Source of the DNA: Diaporthe sp. PMI_573
Taxonomy: Eukaryota > Ascomycota > Sordariomycetes > Diaporthales > Diaporthaceae
Length of the DNA: 64,000 nucleotides
Assembly (NCBI GenBank): GCA_021399435.1
Contig: JAJTUP010000028.1
Location: forward strand, 124,001-188,000
Direction of reading: 5' to 3'
Shown: one piece after another, positions 1-9,959 of the stretch
How the letters are laid out: each line of letters begins with the position of its first letter
Numbering within the stretch: the first letter of the stretch is position 1
Translations under genes and position numbers: made by a program
Notes under the pieces: generated by a model
The model's input: only the letters and a program-made list of their open reading frames with translations
Database searches by the model: none
What the model was told of the DNA's origin: nothing

Positions 1-2
1 GG

Positions 3-197
3 GAAGAAAGGAGAGGACAGTTTAAGCTCCAAGATACAGGATGGACTATCACGGTCAAGGACGGGACTGTCTATAAGACAGGGGAGACACGGTGTGTTAC
101 CTTTCCGACTGGCCATATCAAAGTCACCGATAGCAAGGTTGAGTGCGTGTCAGACGCTGTGAAGATCTTGAAGAATGAAGGTGTGTTGGCCAGGTAG
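3..197 (+). CDS. 3' end of an unrecognised gene (partial)
   Basis: The third frame is open from the window edge to TAG at 195-197 and gives 64 residues of ordinary composition, ending with a lysine-rich helix-like stretch (AVKILKNEGVLAR). The other two forward frames close earlier. The 5' part lies outside the window and no domain is recognised. The pogo-like element begins about 110 bp after the stop, so the 3' flank of this gene has been altered by an insertion. Confidence 0.45.
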   Translation, partial: EERRGQFKLQDTGWTITVKDGTVYKTGETRCVTFPTGHIKVTDSKVECVSDAVKILKNEGVLAR

Positions 198-308
198 GCT
201 ATAGCGAATAGCACCCCGGGGTGGCATACATTTTGTTCAATATTAACTTGAGTGAACCTTTACCGGATACTTAGGCACGGGTGATAAGTCGATGATGTGA
301 ATAGCATA

Positions 309-438
309 ACGTGGTTTATCACCCAGCCGGTCATATCACCCAGCCGGTCACTTTTACTAACTCCACCAACTTTCGTCGACCCTAGCACCCACCTAGGGCA
401 AAGGAATCAATAAAAGTTAGCACCAATTGGTGCCAACT
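309..438. repeat. Left terminal inverted repeat of pogo element 1
   Basis: 130 bp, the reverse complement of 2505-2634 with very few differences. It ends with the palindromic stretch GGCACCAATTGGTGCC, which is also present in the 14.6-kb relic. Confidence 0.9.
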
Positions 439-628
439 GCTTCAAATTCCTTATTTTGTATGAAGTTAGTCAATTTAGAGTTGTGGTGAGGTTGCAGTGC
501 CAGTCTGAAAACTTAAAGTTTTGGTGGGCAGGTTTGTTTTTGGTGCAGATCGCGTCCCCATTTTTCGCGTCAATCTCGCATCACTCTACCTACTTAAATA
601 TTCAACACGCTAGAAATCAACAACCACA

Positions 629-2312
629 ATGCCAATCTACTCTAAAGAAGAGAAAGTCCAACTAGCAGTTCAGGCAATCGAGAACTCTAAAAAAAAAAAA
701 AAAAAAACCCTTAAGCGCACGTCAAGCTGCACAGATCTTCAACATCCCCCGCAGTACATTGTTAGACAGGATGAATAACCGACCACGTCGCGAAGAATTA
801 CGCGTCAACGACCATAAACTTGACCCAATCGAAGAGCAAACGCTTATTCGATATATCATTGATCAAGATGTCCGCGGATTCCCACTACGACTTTCTGGTG
901 TGGAAGATATGGCCAACCTCTTACTAGCATCGCGTGATGGCAAGCCTGTGGGCAAGCACTGGGCTCGACGCTTTGTGGATACACAACCTACCTTGAAGAC
1001 TAGGTTTAATCGGCCTTATGACTACCAGAGGGCCCTCTGCGAAGATCCAGAGGTCATTGGGAACTGGTTCCGGCTACTCCGCAACATGATGGCCAAGTAT
1101 GGGATCACAGATGACGACCTGTATAACTTCGACGAGACTGGCTTCATGATGGGCGTGATAACTGCAACATTGGTTGTTACACGTTCTGACCGACATGGAA
1201 AAGCTAAATCTATTCAACCTGGAAACCGGGAATGGGCAACAGCTATTGAATGTATCAATGCGAAGGGCTGGTGTATCCCGCCGTTCGTGATCGTCCAGGG
1301 CGCCTACCACCTCGCCAACTGGACAACGGAGTCTGGCTTCCCACCAAGCTGGATGATCAAGCCTACTCCAAATGGGTGGACAGATAACGAGACTGGTCTA
1401 GAATGGATTCGGCACTTCAACAAGCATACAGTTAAGCAGACCAAGGGCAAATACCGGATGCTTATCCTGGATGGACATGAAAGCCATGTATCAGCAGAGT
1501 TCGAGCAGTACTGCAAGGAGAACAACATTATCCCTATCAGCATGCCACCGCATTCATCTCATCTGCTCCAGCCATTAGACGTTGCATTATTCTCGCCATT
1601 AAAGCGTGCATACGGCAATGAGATCAATCTCTTCATCCGGGCCTCAATCAACCACATCACCAAGTCCGAGTTCTTCATTGCGTTTAAGGCAGCCCACGAC
1701 AAGGTCTTTACGGAAGAAAACATGAAAGCTGGGTTCAGAGGGGCTGGTATTTCTCCATGGAACCCAGATTCTGTCATTTCCAAGCTGGATGTCCGCCTAC
1801 AAACTCCAGTACAATCCCTCCCTGTGTCACCATCGAAATGGGAATCACAAACACCCTCCAATGCCCACCAGACTGTCCAGCAATCAAGTTTTATCAAGGG
1901 CAAGATCTCAGCCCATCAGGGCAGCTCCCCTACACCAATTATCCAGGCAGTTGAAAAGTTCACGAAGGGTGCACAAGCAATGGCGCATCAGATCACTCTT
2001 TTGAATGATCGGGTCCGTACCCTTGAGAAGGCTAATATTGGGCTTGCCAAGCGCCGGAGAGCTAAAAGAAGTCGGGTACAGCTTGGAGGGGCACTTAGTA
2101 TTGAGGATTCCCAGGCGATAATCGAGGAAAAACAGAAGGGGAAGCGGCCAGCTGGTGAAATCGGTGGTAGCGTAGAGGAGGCGGTCCGCGGCGGACCGAG
2201 CAAACGACGATGTGGCAACTGCGGCAAGACTGGGCATTATGCAACAACTTGTCAGAAAGATATAGAAGAGTCTAGTCAGTTAGATTCTGAGTGTATAATA
2301 GTACATTTCTAA
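629..2312 (+). pseudogene. pogo-like DDE transposase, frame broken at a poly-A tract
   Basis: The natural start is ATG 629, opening a helix-turn-helix N-terminus (AVQAIENSK...). A run of 19 A (689-707) then shifts the frame, and the rest of the helix-turn-helix (LSARQAAQIFNIPRSTLLDR) and everything after it lie in another frame up to TAA 2310-2312. The main frame shows the CENP-B/pogo-type DNA-binding region, then the DDE domain: NFDETGF, LILDGHESH and the PPHSSHLLQPLDVALF block. A basic tail and a CCHC knuckle (CGNCGKTGHYATTC) end the protein. Without an indel or slippage in the A-run the full protein cannot be made. Otherwise the frame is undamaged, which suggests a recent copy. The A-run could also be a sequencing error or a site of transcriptional slippage. 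Confidence 0.8.
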
Positions 2313-2504
2313 GCGGTCCGCGGCGGACCGCCCAATTAGTTGGTCTGGATGGTATAGATTGAGGTTGATCCTGCATGTCTGAAATGCTCCATTTTGGTGG
2401 GGAAGCCGATTTTCCCACCAAAAGTCAGCCACTTTAGACTGGCACTGCAGTCACGCCAACCTCTCTAAATTGACCAAATCAATTGAAATTAAGTAATTGG
2501 GACT

Positions 2505-2634
2505 AGTTGGCACCAATTGGTGCTAACTTTTATTGATTCCTTTGCCCTAGGTGGGTGCTAGGGTCGACGAAAGTTAGTGGAGTTAGTAAAAGTGACCGGC
2601 TGGGTGATATGACCGGCTGGGTGATAAACCACGT
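2505..2634. repeat. Right terminal inverted repeat of pogo element 1
   Basis: 130 bp, the reverse complement of 309-438. It is followed by the TA target duplication at 2635-2636. Confidence 0.9.
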
Positions 2635-2649
2635 TACGAGATATTTGAC

Positions 2650-4621
2650 CTAATCCAGGACTGCGCCTCGAATAAAGTCCGCTGCCAGTCTTTCGTCCAT
2701 TACTAGCATTGTTACAAACGCTTCTTCCCCACACTCGTTCCAAAACACTGTACCAAATCCATCTCTTTGAATCATTTGCTTGAAACACTCCAATTTGATC
2801 AAGTATGTTCCCGTAACTGTACTGCTAACACCTAGGGAAGGTTCGGGTACGTAGACCACTTGGCCGGATGGCTTAACAATGTTGCCCAATGACTTTTGCA
2901 GTCTCAGAGAAACGAATGGTGGATACCCTCGCAGGCTACCAAACCAAATTCCACCCAGAATATCGGCAGGCCGTTCGAAAACTATCTGTTGAAGAGTCTG
3001 TTTCTTAAACTCAATCGCTCCTTCAAATCTTTGTTAGCCACAAATTTTTCTCTATGGCTAAGCAGATGACACTTACTCAGGAAAGATGTGGCTACACCTT
3101 CAGGAGCCGCATCAGAGTGCTGAGGAACTAGAACAGAATCAGGATTAACTTCAGTTTGGGTGTCACATGCGGCTGCTTTATCAAAACTCTGCTGACCTGG
3201 TTGCAGTTAGCAGGCATCGTTGAAGCTGGCTGGAAATTCTCTGTACCTGCGACGCCGGAAACTGGCTCTATGCTGTCTTCTGAGTCTTGAAGTAAGCCTT
3301 GCGCGGTTGCAAGGGCGGCGGGTGGAGTATTGCCATCACGATTTAAGAGAGAGTCGATGCTGCTGATGCCTGTTCGCTCAAACCTCCTCTGCTCGAAGCC
3401 CGGCACACTGGGACCGAGCTGTGCTGTAATCCCGTTAGACAGGCTGACCCCAGCCAAGGACCTGCCCAAACTCCCTTCCACAGTTGATTCCGGCGCCTCG
3501 TGCGGTGCACTGGCTCCTCCCTCGGAAGCCCGCTTTCGTTTTCTCAGACGACCAGCCGAAGATTGCACCTCGGAATGTGACTCCTTTGGGAAACGACAGA
3601 CATGGAGCTTCCTCGCCCTATATGTTTGCAAATACTTCTGAGCCTCTTCCTCGCTGAACAGACTCGTCTGCAAAGCCTTGCAGATTGTAGAAAACCTTGC
3701 AACTCCATCAGCCGAGCACAGTGTCACACTCATGAGTCTCACCTCCATGTGTGTGAAAAGCTGAACCAGACGAGCAGCGTTGGAGACAATGGTAGCGACG
3801 CGTGCTCCTCCTCTATGGGTTCGCTGGTTGCTATTCTCTTTCTGAACGCCTCAGGCATTCGTGGGTCCCCTATGAGAGGTTCGAACATTGTCACGGTGGC
3901 GCCTCCTAGGAATCACTCTCAGTATCCAAGCATAACCGAAGTTGGTTCACCCACCATGAAGGAAAAGCTCGAATGCGCGGTGTCCGAGGGACGGATAGAG
4001 CTCATCCATCCGTTTAACAATCCACAACGCCGAGCGTCGATAACGAGCCAATGTCTTCGCGCCCGCTGTACACTCTGTTCCACGCATGGCCTTGAAGAAT
4101 TCGCGCAGGGCCTCGTCCACGAACTGTACCGGTTGCCCATTTTCTAGTGCCACGCAACATGCTGCGACGAATATCAATGAACAGAAGTGGGAAAGCTTGT
4201 GAAGCCGTTCTGCTCTCCTGATCAGTGTGCCCACGCGCCGACCGAAGCCGACCAAAGTGCTCTCCGATTCTGTCAGGCTGCTGTCTGCGCTCTCCTCGTT
4301 GCCGCAAGATGTGAGGTCAGCATATGTGTTGAGAATCTCGTCTGCATTGGACAGGCCCAGCGCTCGTCTCTTCGACTGCCACTGCTCTTCATCTCGAGGC
4401 ACTGCTTCGAAGAAAGGCTTCACACGGTCTGGCCATTTTAGCGGAGCCCTCTCCGCCTCGTCGAACCCTTGCTGCGGGTTCCAAGACAACCATTCTCGCT
4501 CTGGCGGAGGGGTAGGCAGCTGAGCTGGCCGCCGAAGCCTTCTGACTTCTTCCTCCAAGTAGGCGACGTACTCGGTCTGCGTGCCTCCATAATTATCGAT
4601 TCGATCTCGTCTCCTAGGCAT
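2650..4621 (-). CDS. Unrecognised four-exon protein (about 586 aa)
   Basis: The gene starts at ATG 4621-4619. I read exons 4621-3955, about 3849-3247, 3196-3077 and 3020-2650. Introns 2 (3246-3197, branch GCTAAC) and 3 (3076-3021, donor GTAAGT, branch GCTAAC) are clear and keep the frame; the borders of intron 1 (about 3954-3850) are less sure. The N-terminus has a short acidic/basic coiled-coil-like segment (VAYLEEEVRRLRR), the middle is helix-rich, a Ser/Pro-rich linker carries a basic RLRKRKR cluster that could be a nuclear signal, and the C-terminus is a compact domain (WFGSLRGYPPFVSLRLQ...) of unknown type. No family is recognised. The stop is 15 bp from the pogo insertion, so its terminator region is probably transposon DNA. 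Confidence 0.7.
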
Positions 4622-4917
4622 TGTGTTGGCGTTGTGGCAGAACGATTCGTTTTTAGAGCGGTGAAATGGCAGCTAAAATTGCAGTGATAGCCTGAGCTCT
4701 CCACGAGCAAGGAATTCAGCTTTCATATTTGCATGGGGGGTTGGCCACGGGGCATGCCCCAGAATGTGCTATACCAAATCTGGATGAGCGCGCAAATGCG
4801 AGCCACGCTGCAAGGTAGAGGTTGGATCAACTGAGATTCAAGTTAAGGACCTCCGGCGTGACCTCTTGCCGGCGGCATCCGCCAACGGGCTTGTAATGGC
4901 GTCGCTACTCCCCCCCT

Positions 4918-5285
4918 TCTGGCGTTGAAGATGTAGTGGACCTGACCAGGATGCAGTCAAGATCCGTTGAGGAGGACACCACCTTCCAAGTGTACAAGGT
5001 GGCTGGGGTCCCTGTTGATACGCCTCCCACCCTCCAATATCGTCAGAGAACCAGGCCATCATATGAAACTGGTGTATTTCGCTCCTCCCGGCGTCAACAG
5101 CCCGCCTTGGTTCCACGGCGATTGGCTATCAGGAGGAGGTGGTTGTCGGTTAGCCAGCAGTCGTGTTCGCTTGGGTGGGCCTTTTTGCTTTCAGCCTCGC
5201 CGCTGGGGTAGATCGTGACACCTGCTGGGGTTAGCCATTCTCATCACTCGCCTTATTGGTGCCCATATCTCCCTAAACCTGCATC
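4918..5285 (+). repeat. Diverged direct repeat, copy A
   Basis: Matches 6063-6590 in the same order and orientation: blocks such as TTGAAGATG-AGTGGACC, CTTGGTTCCACGG-GATTGGC and CTCATCACTCGCCT appear in both. Many differences are transitions. The identity of the parent element is unknown. Confidence 0.6.
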
Positions 5286-6062
5286 AATGATGCAGTTGTG
5301 CCGTGGGCGTCAACAGGGGTGGCTGTTGATTGCCTCATTGAACACGAACACGGAGGTACAGCCTGCTCGCGTCAAGACACTTCAGAAGTTGATAAAGAGC
5401 CATGGAGTTAGGAATACGGACCCTAATTATTTTAGAGAATTCAATATTCTCCTAACCATCTTAGGGCATTAGCTCCCTTAGGACTTCCTCGGAGACATGC
5501 TCCTAACATCATGGCAGAAGCAAAATCTGTGTTCACGCCCCTGACGCAAGAAAAGGGCTGGCCAAACTGATGCTCATCTATTGGGTATCGCCTTGTTGGT
5601 TGCGGCGTGAGAGCTGTCTTCTCCCTCTCGTTGATCCCCAGGGGTCAGGGAAAGCTGCAAGGAAATCGCTCTGAGGCCCTGGTCCCGGCCTGGCTTGCCT
5701 GGGAGTAACTGGCAGCAACATGTAGCCGGAAGTTTTGGCTTTCGACCTAGCGCAATTTCTCCTGTAGGTATGATCGACAAGTACTGTGTCGAGCGTTGGA
5801 AAACGACGGCAATTTACGCACAAGCGGAGGGCGTGGCGAAATATTTCCTGTGCAATCACACTCTCACATGGTGTGGTTCCAACACCGTGTTCTGGCGCTC
5901 CGCGCTGCACCTCCACCAACTTGAGTTAAAAATGCTGTATTTACATGTCTGTAAGTACCTATTATGAGTGGAATCCTGCATATGCATTTGAATCACCAGG
6001 GCAGAGTCGAGGCGTGGCACTGCGGATTGAATTTAAGACTCGTTTCGACCGAGAGTCCCTCC

Positions 6063-6590
6063 CCAGCCTTGAAGATGCAGTGGACCCGACCAGTAGGCAG
6101 TCGAGATCCTTCGAGAGGAGGGTCAGACTGAGTCTAAAGCCTAAAGATTGTATGCCTGACTTGCATGGTACACCTCCCCAGGGTAATAAAGGCCAGTGGG
6201 CCATGTCCAGTTACATTTGACACACACACCACTTTGTCACTTTTCTAGCAATTTCCATACCAACAGTACCTAGAGCTCAATGTAACAGGACATGGCCCAC
6301 TGACCTTTATTACCCCGGGGAGGTGTACATAATAAACAAGGTGGTTGGGACTCCTGTTGATGATGGGCGCATCCCACCCTCTAATATCGCCGACGGACCA
6401 AGCCTCAGTAGCACGTCTTGGTTCCACGGTGGTTGGCGATCAGGAGGTGGTCCCGTTTAGCCAGCAATCGCGTTCGCATCGGTGGGTCTCCTCCAGCCTC
6501 GTCGCCGGGGTAGAGCGTGGTATCTGTTGCGTGAATCGTTCTCATCACTCGCCTAATTGGTGCCCATATCTCGCTAGTCAATCGGTTGTA
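6063..6590 (+). repeat. Diverged direct repeat, copy B, split by an inverted repeat
   Basis: Same blocks as 4918-5285, but with about 190 bp of extra sequence in the middle that contains the inverted repeat at 6169-6329, as if something had inserted there. Confidence 0.6.
6169..6329. repeat. Inverted repeat with about 50-bp arms
   Basis: Arms 6169-6218 and 6280-6329 are near-perfect reverse complements (TACACCTCCCCAGGGTAATA at one end), with about 60 bp between them. It may be a small non-autonomous element or an inverted duplication. Confidence 0.65.
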
Positions 6591-6885
6591 CCTGAGTGGG
6601 CAGGGAGGGCTGCTGTGTTGATGTTTTCCTTGTTCTCTTGGCTTAGAAAGGTGGAGGGAGGTTGGTAGGGAAGCCCACACACAGTGAAGTAGAGACGTGA
6701 TATGTACGTGATGGAAACCCCATCGTTTCCATTCCATTCAATCTCTCCCCAAAGAACCACTCAAATTCCCGCCGGGTGCCAGTCTGCTACCAGCTTCATT
6801 TCTACATGTAGCAGGGCGAAGAGTAAGTTTGAATGGCCGACGAGTTATGAGGTGAGGGAGCTAACAGTCCAGTCTTGTCAGCTCA

Positions 6886-8895
6886 ATGGAAGCCTCAACT
6901 CCATCCCTTTTCTTCGATCAATTCCTAGTTTCAACGCAGGACGATATCAGCCAGTCGGGGTCGGATCAAGAACCTCAACTTTTTGAGTCTAGGGCAAATC
7001 ACCCAGATATCAACTTAAAAGGAATCTTATCCTCTAACCTTCCAACGACCTATTCACCTCTAACCAACGAAGTCTTCAACCCGCCCGCGGGACCGGCGGC
7101 GGCTCCGGCCACATCCGCGTCCGAAAAAGGAGCCGATCACCAAGACAACTCGCCAAGCGGGGAAATAGCGAACCTCAACAACTTTGACAACTTTGGCGAT
7201 TGGCTTAGAGATAGCACCGAAGACCCTGGATTCGACGATCGTACAAACAACTATCAATTTGCGAGCCAGGGTACTGCTCCTGACTCTAGGAAGCACACAT
7301 CTTTGGAAATGCTGCCAACATCAACGGAATCTATCGCTGCGTCGGATGAGCGAACAAATGAATGCTCGCTTGTCGAGCAGACAAGCGAGAACAACACTAT
7401 TCACGTCGCCGGGGAAAATGCTGATCAGCTCACATCCCCAAGTACCCCTGAAGACACAACGGATGTGCGTAGCGGAGGACGAGGGGTCCGAGGTGGACGA
7501 AGGGGAAAAGGGGGACGAGGGGGGCGACGGGTGGGGCGACGGGGAAGTGACTGTGAAGCCGGCGAGGATCCTCCAGACCATCGTGCTCGAATACCTGAAA
7601 CACCCAAAGCCGTTGCACACAACGCTACCCCTCCCGCCGTTGCTAATCGGACCCGAAGCAAGGGTGCAAATGTCGGCCCAAAGAAACGAAAGGCGGGCGA
7701 GCAGCTGGCTCTGTCGAGTAAAAGAGTGGCGGTTGAACACGGAGAAACGGTGGCTAAACTTAATCATTCCTCTCAACAGCCTGTCCAACAACCGCTGCCA
7801 CCTTCAACAGCCAGCCCTCTACATGATGGGGGACTCTCTGTTTTGCAGGTCGAGACTGAGCGTGACGTCGACGACGAATTCCTTAACAACCTTGATGCGG
7901 AGGATCTCCTGGACGACAAACTCATCAGTCATTCCTTCAAGAAACTGGCCGATATGGTCCCATGTACCGTCAGAGTTATAGACTCCCTTGGGAAAGCTGT
8001 GCCTGACTCCGACTATACCTGGCACCAGTGTGCCAACTCAAAAAGAGCCACTAAGCCAATCACCCTAGTCCCCGTCCCCATCAGGCCTTCCGATTCTTCT
8101 CTGGGCCACTGGGTCCTGGCTGTGCTTGATTCCAATGGAGTAAGGCTCTTAGATTCACTGCCGGCTGTGGAACACAAAAGAGCTGCCACAGAGAAGATCG
8201 GGACACTGTTTCGCGGGAGGTCTACCCTGACGGGACCCATCACGGAGGTCCCTGTACCACGAGCATCAAGTGCGAATTCTGGCATTGCTATCTTTTGGAG
8301 CGCTGTCTATGTCATCGGGCTGTCCTATGGGGTCAAAATACATCTGCCAGAGACCTTCGATCCCGCACCTTGGAGAATCGCCATGGCCTCATTTCTGAGA
8401 GCAACTGCAGGACAGAGTTACAACATTCCCAGGGCCCATGTCACCGAATCGCTTACTGTCACCCTGGACGACAGACAAATAGTACAAAGCCTGCTATCAT
8501 CCTTTAGCACTGGTACCGAGACTTTGACGATCAATCCAGATTCTTTTATAGAGGATCTCCGCCAGCAGATATCTTTGACAGAGCAGGCAAAGAAGGACGT
8601 AAACATGAAAAAGGCTGGGGAGTTGCGTTCTATCCGCATGTTTCTGGGTGGCCTGATGGAAGCTACCGCAAAGGAGGAAGCCCTGCTGGAAATGAAGGAG
8701 AAAGACTACCAAGTTTGTGTCGAAAGGATTAATGAAATTGAGAATTCTTGGGGAGAAGATCAGATGGCTCGTCTCGCACACGAACATGTACGGCAGGTAC
8801 AAGCACGCAAGGGAGTCAGGAAAGATATGGCCGTTAAGACAAGCAAAGTCGTCAAAGACCTCGATCATGGTATCAAAGAGCTCGAAATTACTTGA
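6886..8895 (+). CDS. Ulp1-like (C48) protein with the catalytic Cys replaced
   Basis: Single 669-codon frame from ATG 6886 to TGA 8893. Residues 1-190 are disordered; about 190-230 is a Gly/Arg-rich stretch (GGRRGKGGRGGRRVGRRG); then a basic nuclear-signal-like region. The Ulp1-type fold begins near LDAEDLLDDKLI, with the His in GHWVLAVLD (H408) and the Asp in LLDSLP (D423). Where SUMO proteases carry D-C-G, this protein has N464-S465-G, so the catalytic Cys is Ser and the oxyanion Gln is not evident. A C-terminal coiled coil (about 560-660) follows. Such proteins are common in fungal repeat-rich regions. It is probably a non-catalytic protease homologue (inference); binding of a ubiquitin-like partner is possible but unproven. 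A second, complete-looking relative lies at 17216-19013. Confidence 0.75.
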   Translation: MEASTPSLFFDQFLVSTQDDISQSGSDQEPQLFESRANHPDINLKGILSSNLPTTYSPLTNEVFNPPAGPAAAPATSASEKGADHQDNSPSGEIANLNNFDNFGDWLRDSTEDPGFDDRTNNYQFASQGTAPDSRKHTSLEMLPTSTESIAASDERTNECSLVEQTSENNTIHVAGENADQLTSPSTPEDTTDVRSGGRGVRGGRRGKGGRGGRRVGRRGSDCEAGEDPPDHRARIPETPKAVAHNATPPAVANRTRSKGANVGPKKRKAGEQLALSSKRVAVEHGETVAKLNHSSQQPVQQPLPPSTASPLHDGGLSVLQVETERDVDDEFLNNLDAEDLLDDKLISHSFKKLADMVPCTVRVIDSLGKAVPDSDYTWHQCANSKRATKPITLVPVPIRPSDSSLGHWVLAVLDSNGVRLLDSLPAVEHKRAATEKIGTLFRGRSTLTGPITEVPVPRASSANSGIAIFWSAVYVIGLSYGVKIHLPETFDPAPWRIAMASFLRATAGQSYNIPRAHVTESLTVTLDDRQIVQSLLSSFSTGTETLTINPDSFIEDLRQQISLTEQAKKDVNMKKAGELRSIRMFLGGLMEATAKEEALLEMKEKDYQVCVERINEIENSWGEDQMARLAHEHVRQVQARKGVRKDMAVKTSKVVKDLDHGIKELEIT

Positions 8896-9959
8896 AGCTT
8901 CGCTTCTGTGGGAAGTTTTAATATGGAAGCAGGTGGAACGCGAGAAAGAGAGTCGGCTGGCAATACTCTACGGCGGCAGCAGCAGCTCTTCCTCAATTGA
9001 GAATTTTTCTGAATAGCCGTAACATGCAGCAAAGACCGCAACTCTCGTGATTACCTGGGTGTCTGAAAATTAAGCCCCAGCAGCAGGGAGATAGACTGGA
9101 GTGTTCTGTTTTCATCGAAGAAGCTATTCCCAAAACGTTTCTTGTGGGTGGATTGTGTTTTTGGGAGTTCAAAGAGGGCCCGGAAGGCCCAGAATCCCCA
9201 AGCCCTGGGGGCCCAAGGGGAGGTTGGTAGAGGTGACTCGCTACTCCGAGAGGTTTGTTTGCGTGACATCGGTGGCTATGGAAATTTCAGGCGAGGTTGG
9301 GCAAGAAGAAAATCAGCTTCCCCTGCCCAAAATGCAACCAATCTGCCATCAAGGGGGTCAACAGTTTGGAGCTCCTGCATGAAGGAGGGACAGAACAGGG
9401 ATTTCTGAAAGCAGCTTAGAGGTCTCGCAGGGGCTCGGAGCTCTTGCATGAAGGAGGGTCAAAACGGGGATTTCTGAAAGCAGCTTAGAGGTTTCGCAGT
9501 GGTTTAGAGCTCTTGGATGAAGGAGGTCAAAACAGGGATTTCTGAAAGCAGCTTAAAGGTCTCGCAGGGGCTCGGAGCTCTTGCATGAAGGAGGGTCAAA
9601 ACAGGGATTTCTGAATTTGGAAGGAGTACAGTGTATCCTATTATTGTTTGATTGGGATATGATATGATAGAGTCGTCCTGGGTCAAGAGAAGGGCCTGAC
9701 GACACATCTGACGATGGTTTCCCGGCCGCAAAAAGTGGGGGCTACACTCATATCGAGGGACAAATAGTGGAGGCATGCCCATGCAACCTGGTTCAGGATT
9801 ACAGCTCAAAAGAGCTCCCTTCTCATCTCTCCAGTAGTGCTATAAGTTGTGATCCCTCCTACCTCCTCGGCGAAGCACCACCACCTTCTCTCCCTCTCGA
9901 TTTACCCGTATCTCATCGTTTAAGCACCCGCTCCAGCCAAGGAAAAATAGCAGCTCGAA
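8896..9959. other. Intergenic region with a tandem repeat
   Basis: No gene is supported. It holds the 69-bp tandem array at 9368-9616. The last 150 bp or so is pyrimidine-rich and lies upstream of the membrane-protein gene, so it probably contains its promoter. Confidence 0.5.
9368..9616 (+). repeat. Tandem repeat, about 3.6 copies of 68-69 bp
   Basis: Units begin with GAGCTC(C/T)TG(C/G)ATGAAGGAGG at 9369, 9438, 9507 and 9575 and contain CAGGGATTTCTGAAAGCAGC. The copies differ at a few positions. There is no spacer diversity and no coding potential. Confidence 0.9.

Larger units (their letters stand above)
309..2634 (+). mobile_element. Complete pogo/Fot-like DNA transposon (element 1)
   Basis: The element is bounded by 130-bp inverted repeats (309-438 and 2505-2634) that are nearly identical, and by TA on both sides (307-308 and 2635-2636), the target duplication of the Tc1/mariner-pogo superfamily. 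The termini start ACGTGGTTTATCACCC. Each terminal repeat contains two tandem copies of CACCCAGCCGGTCA, a likely transposase-binding site (inference). It encodes one DDE transposase with a C-terminal zinc knuckle. It lies between two genes and stops 15 bp from the stop codon of the convergent gene at 2650-4621. A relic of the same family lies at 14577-14733. Confidence 0.9.
4622..6885. other. Gene-poor stretch with diverged repeats
   Basis: No convincing gene is seen. Open frames are short and lack domain sense. Two diverged copies of one sequence (4918-5285 and 6063-6590) and an inverted repeat (6169-6329) fill much of it. Differences between the copies are largely C/T and G/A. Confidence 0.5.

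Noticed and set aside
7184..7981. 265-codon frame overlapping the first Ulp1-like gene
   Set aside because: Lies wholly within the 669-codon gene in another frame and has no domain.
9368..9616. CRISPR-like array
   Set aside because: Units are continuous 69-bp tandem copies without unique spacers, and the genome is eukaryotic.
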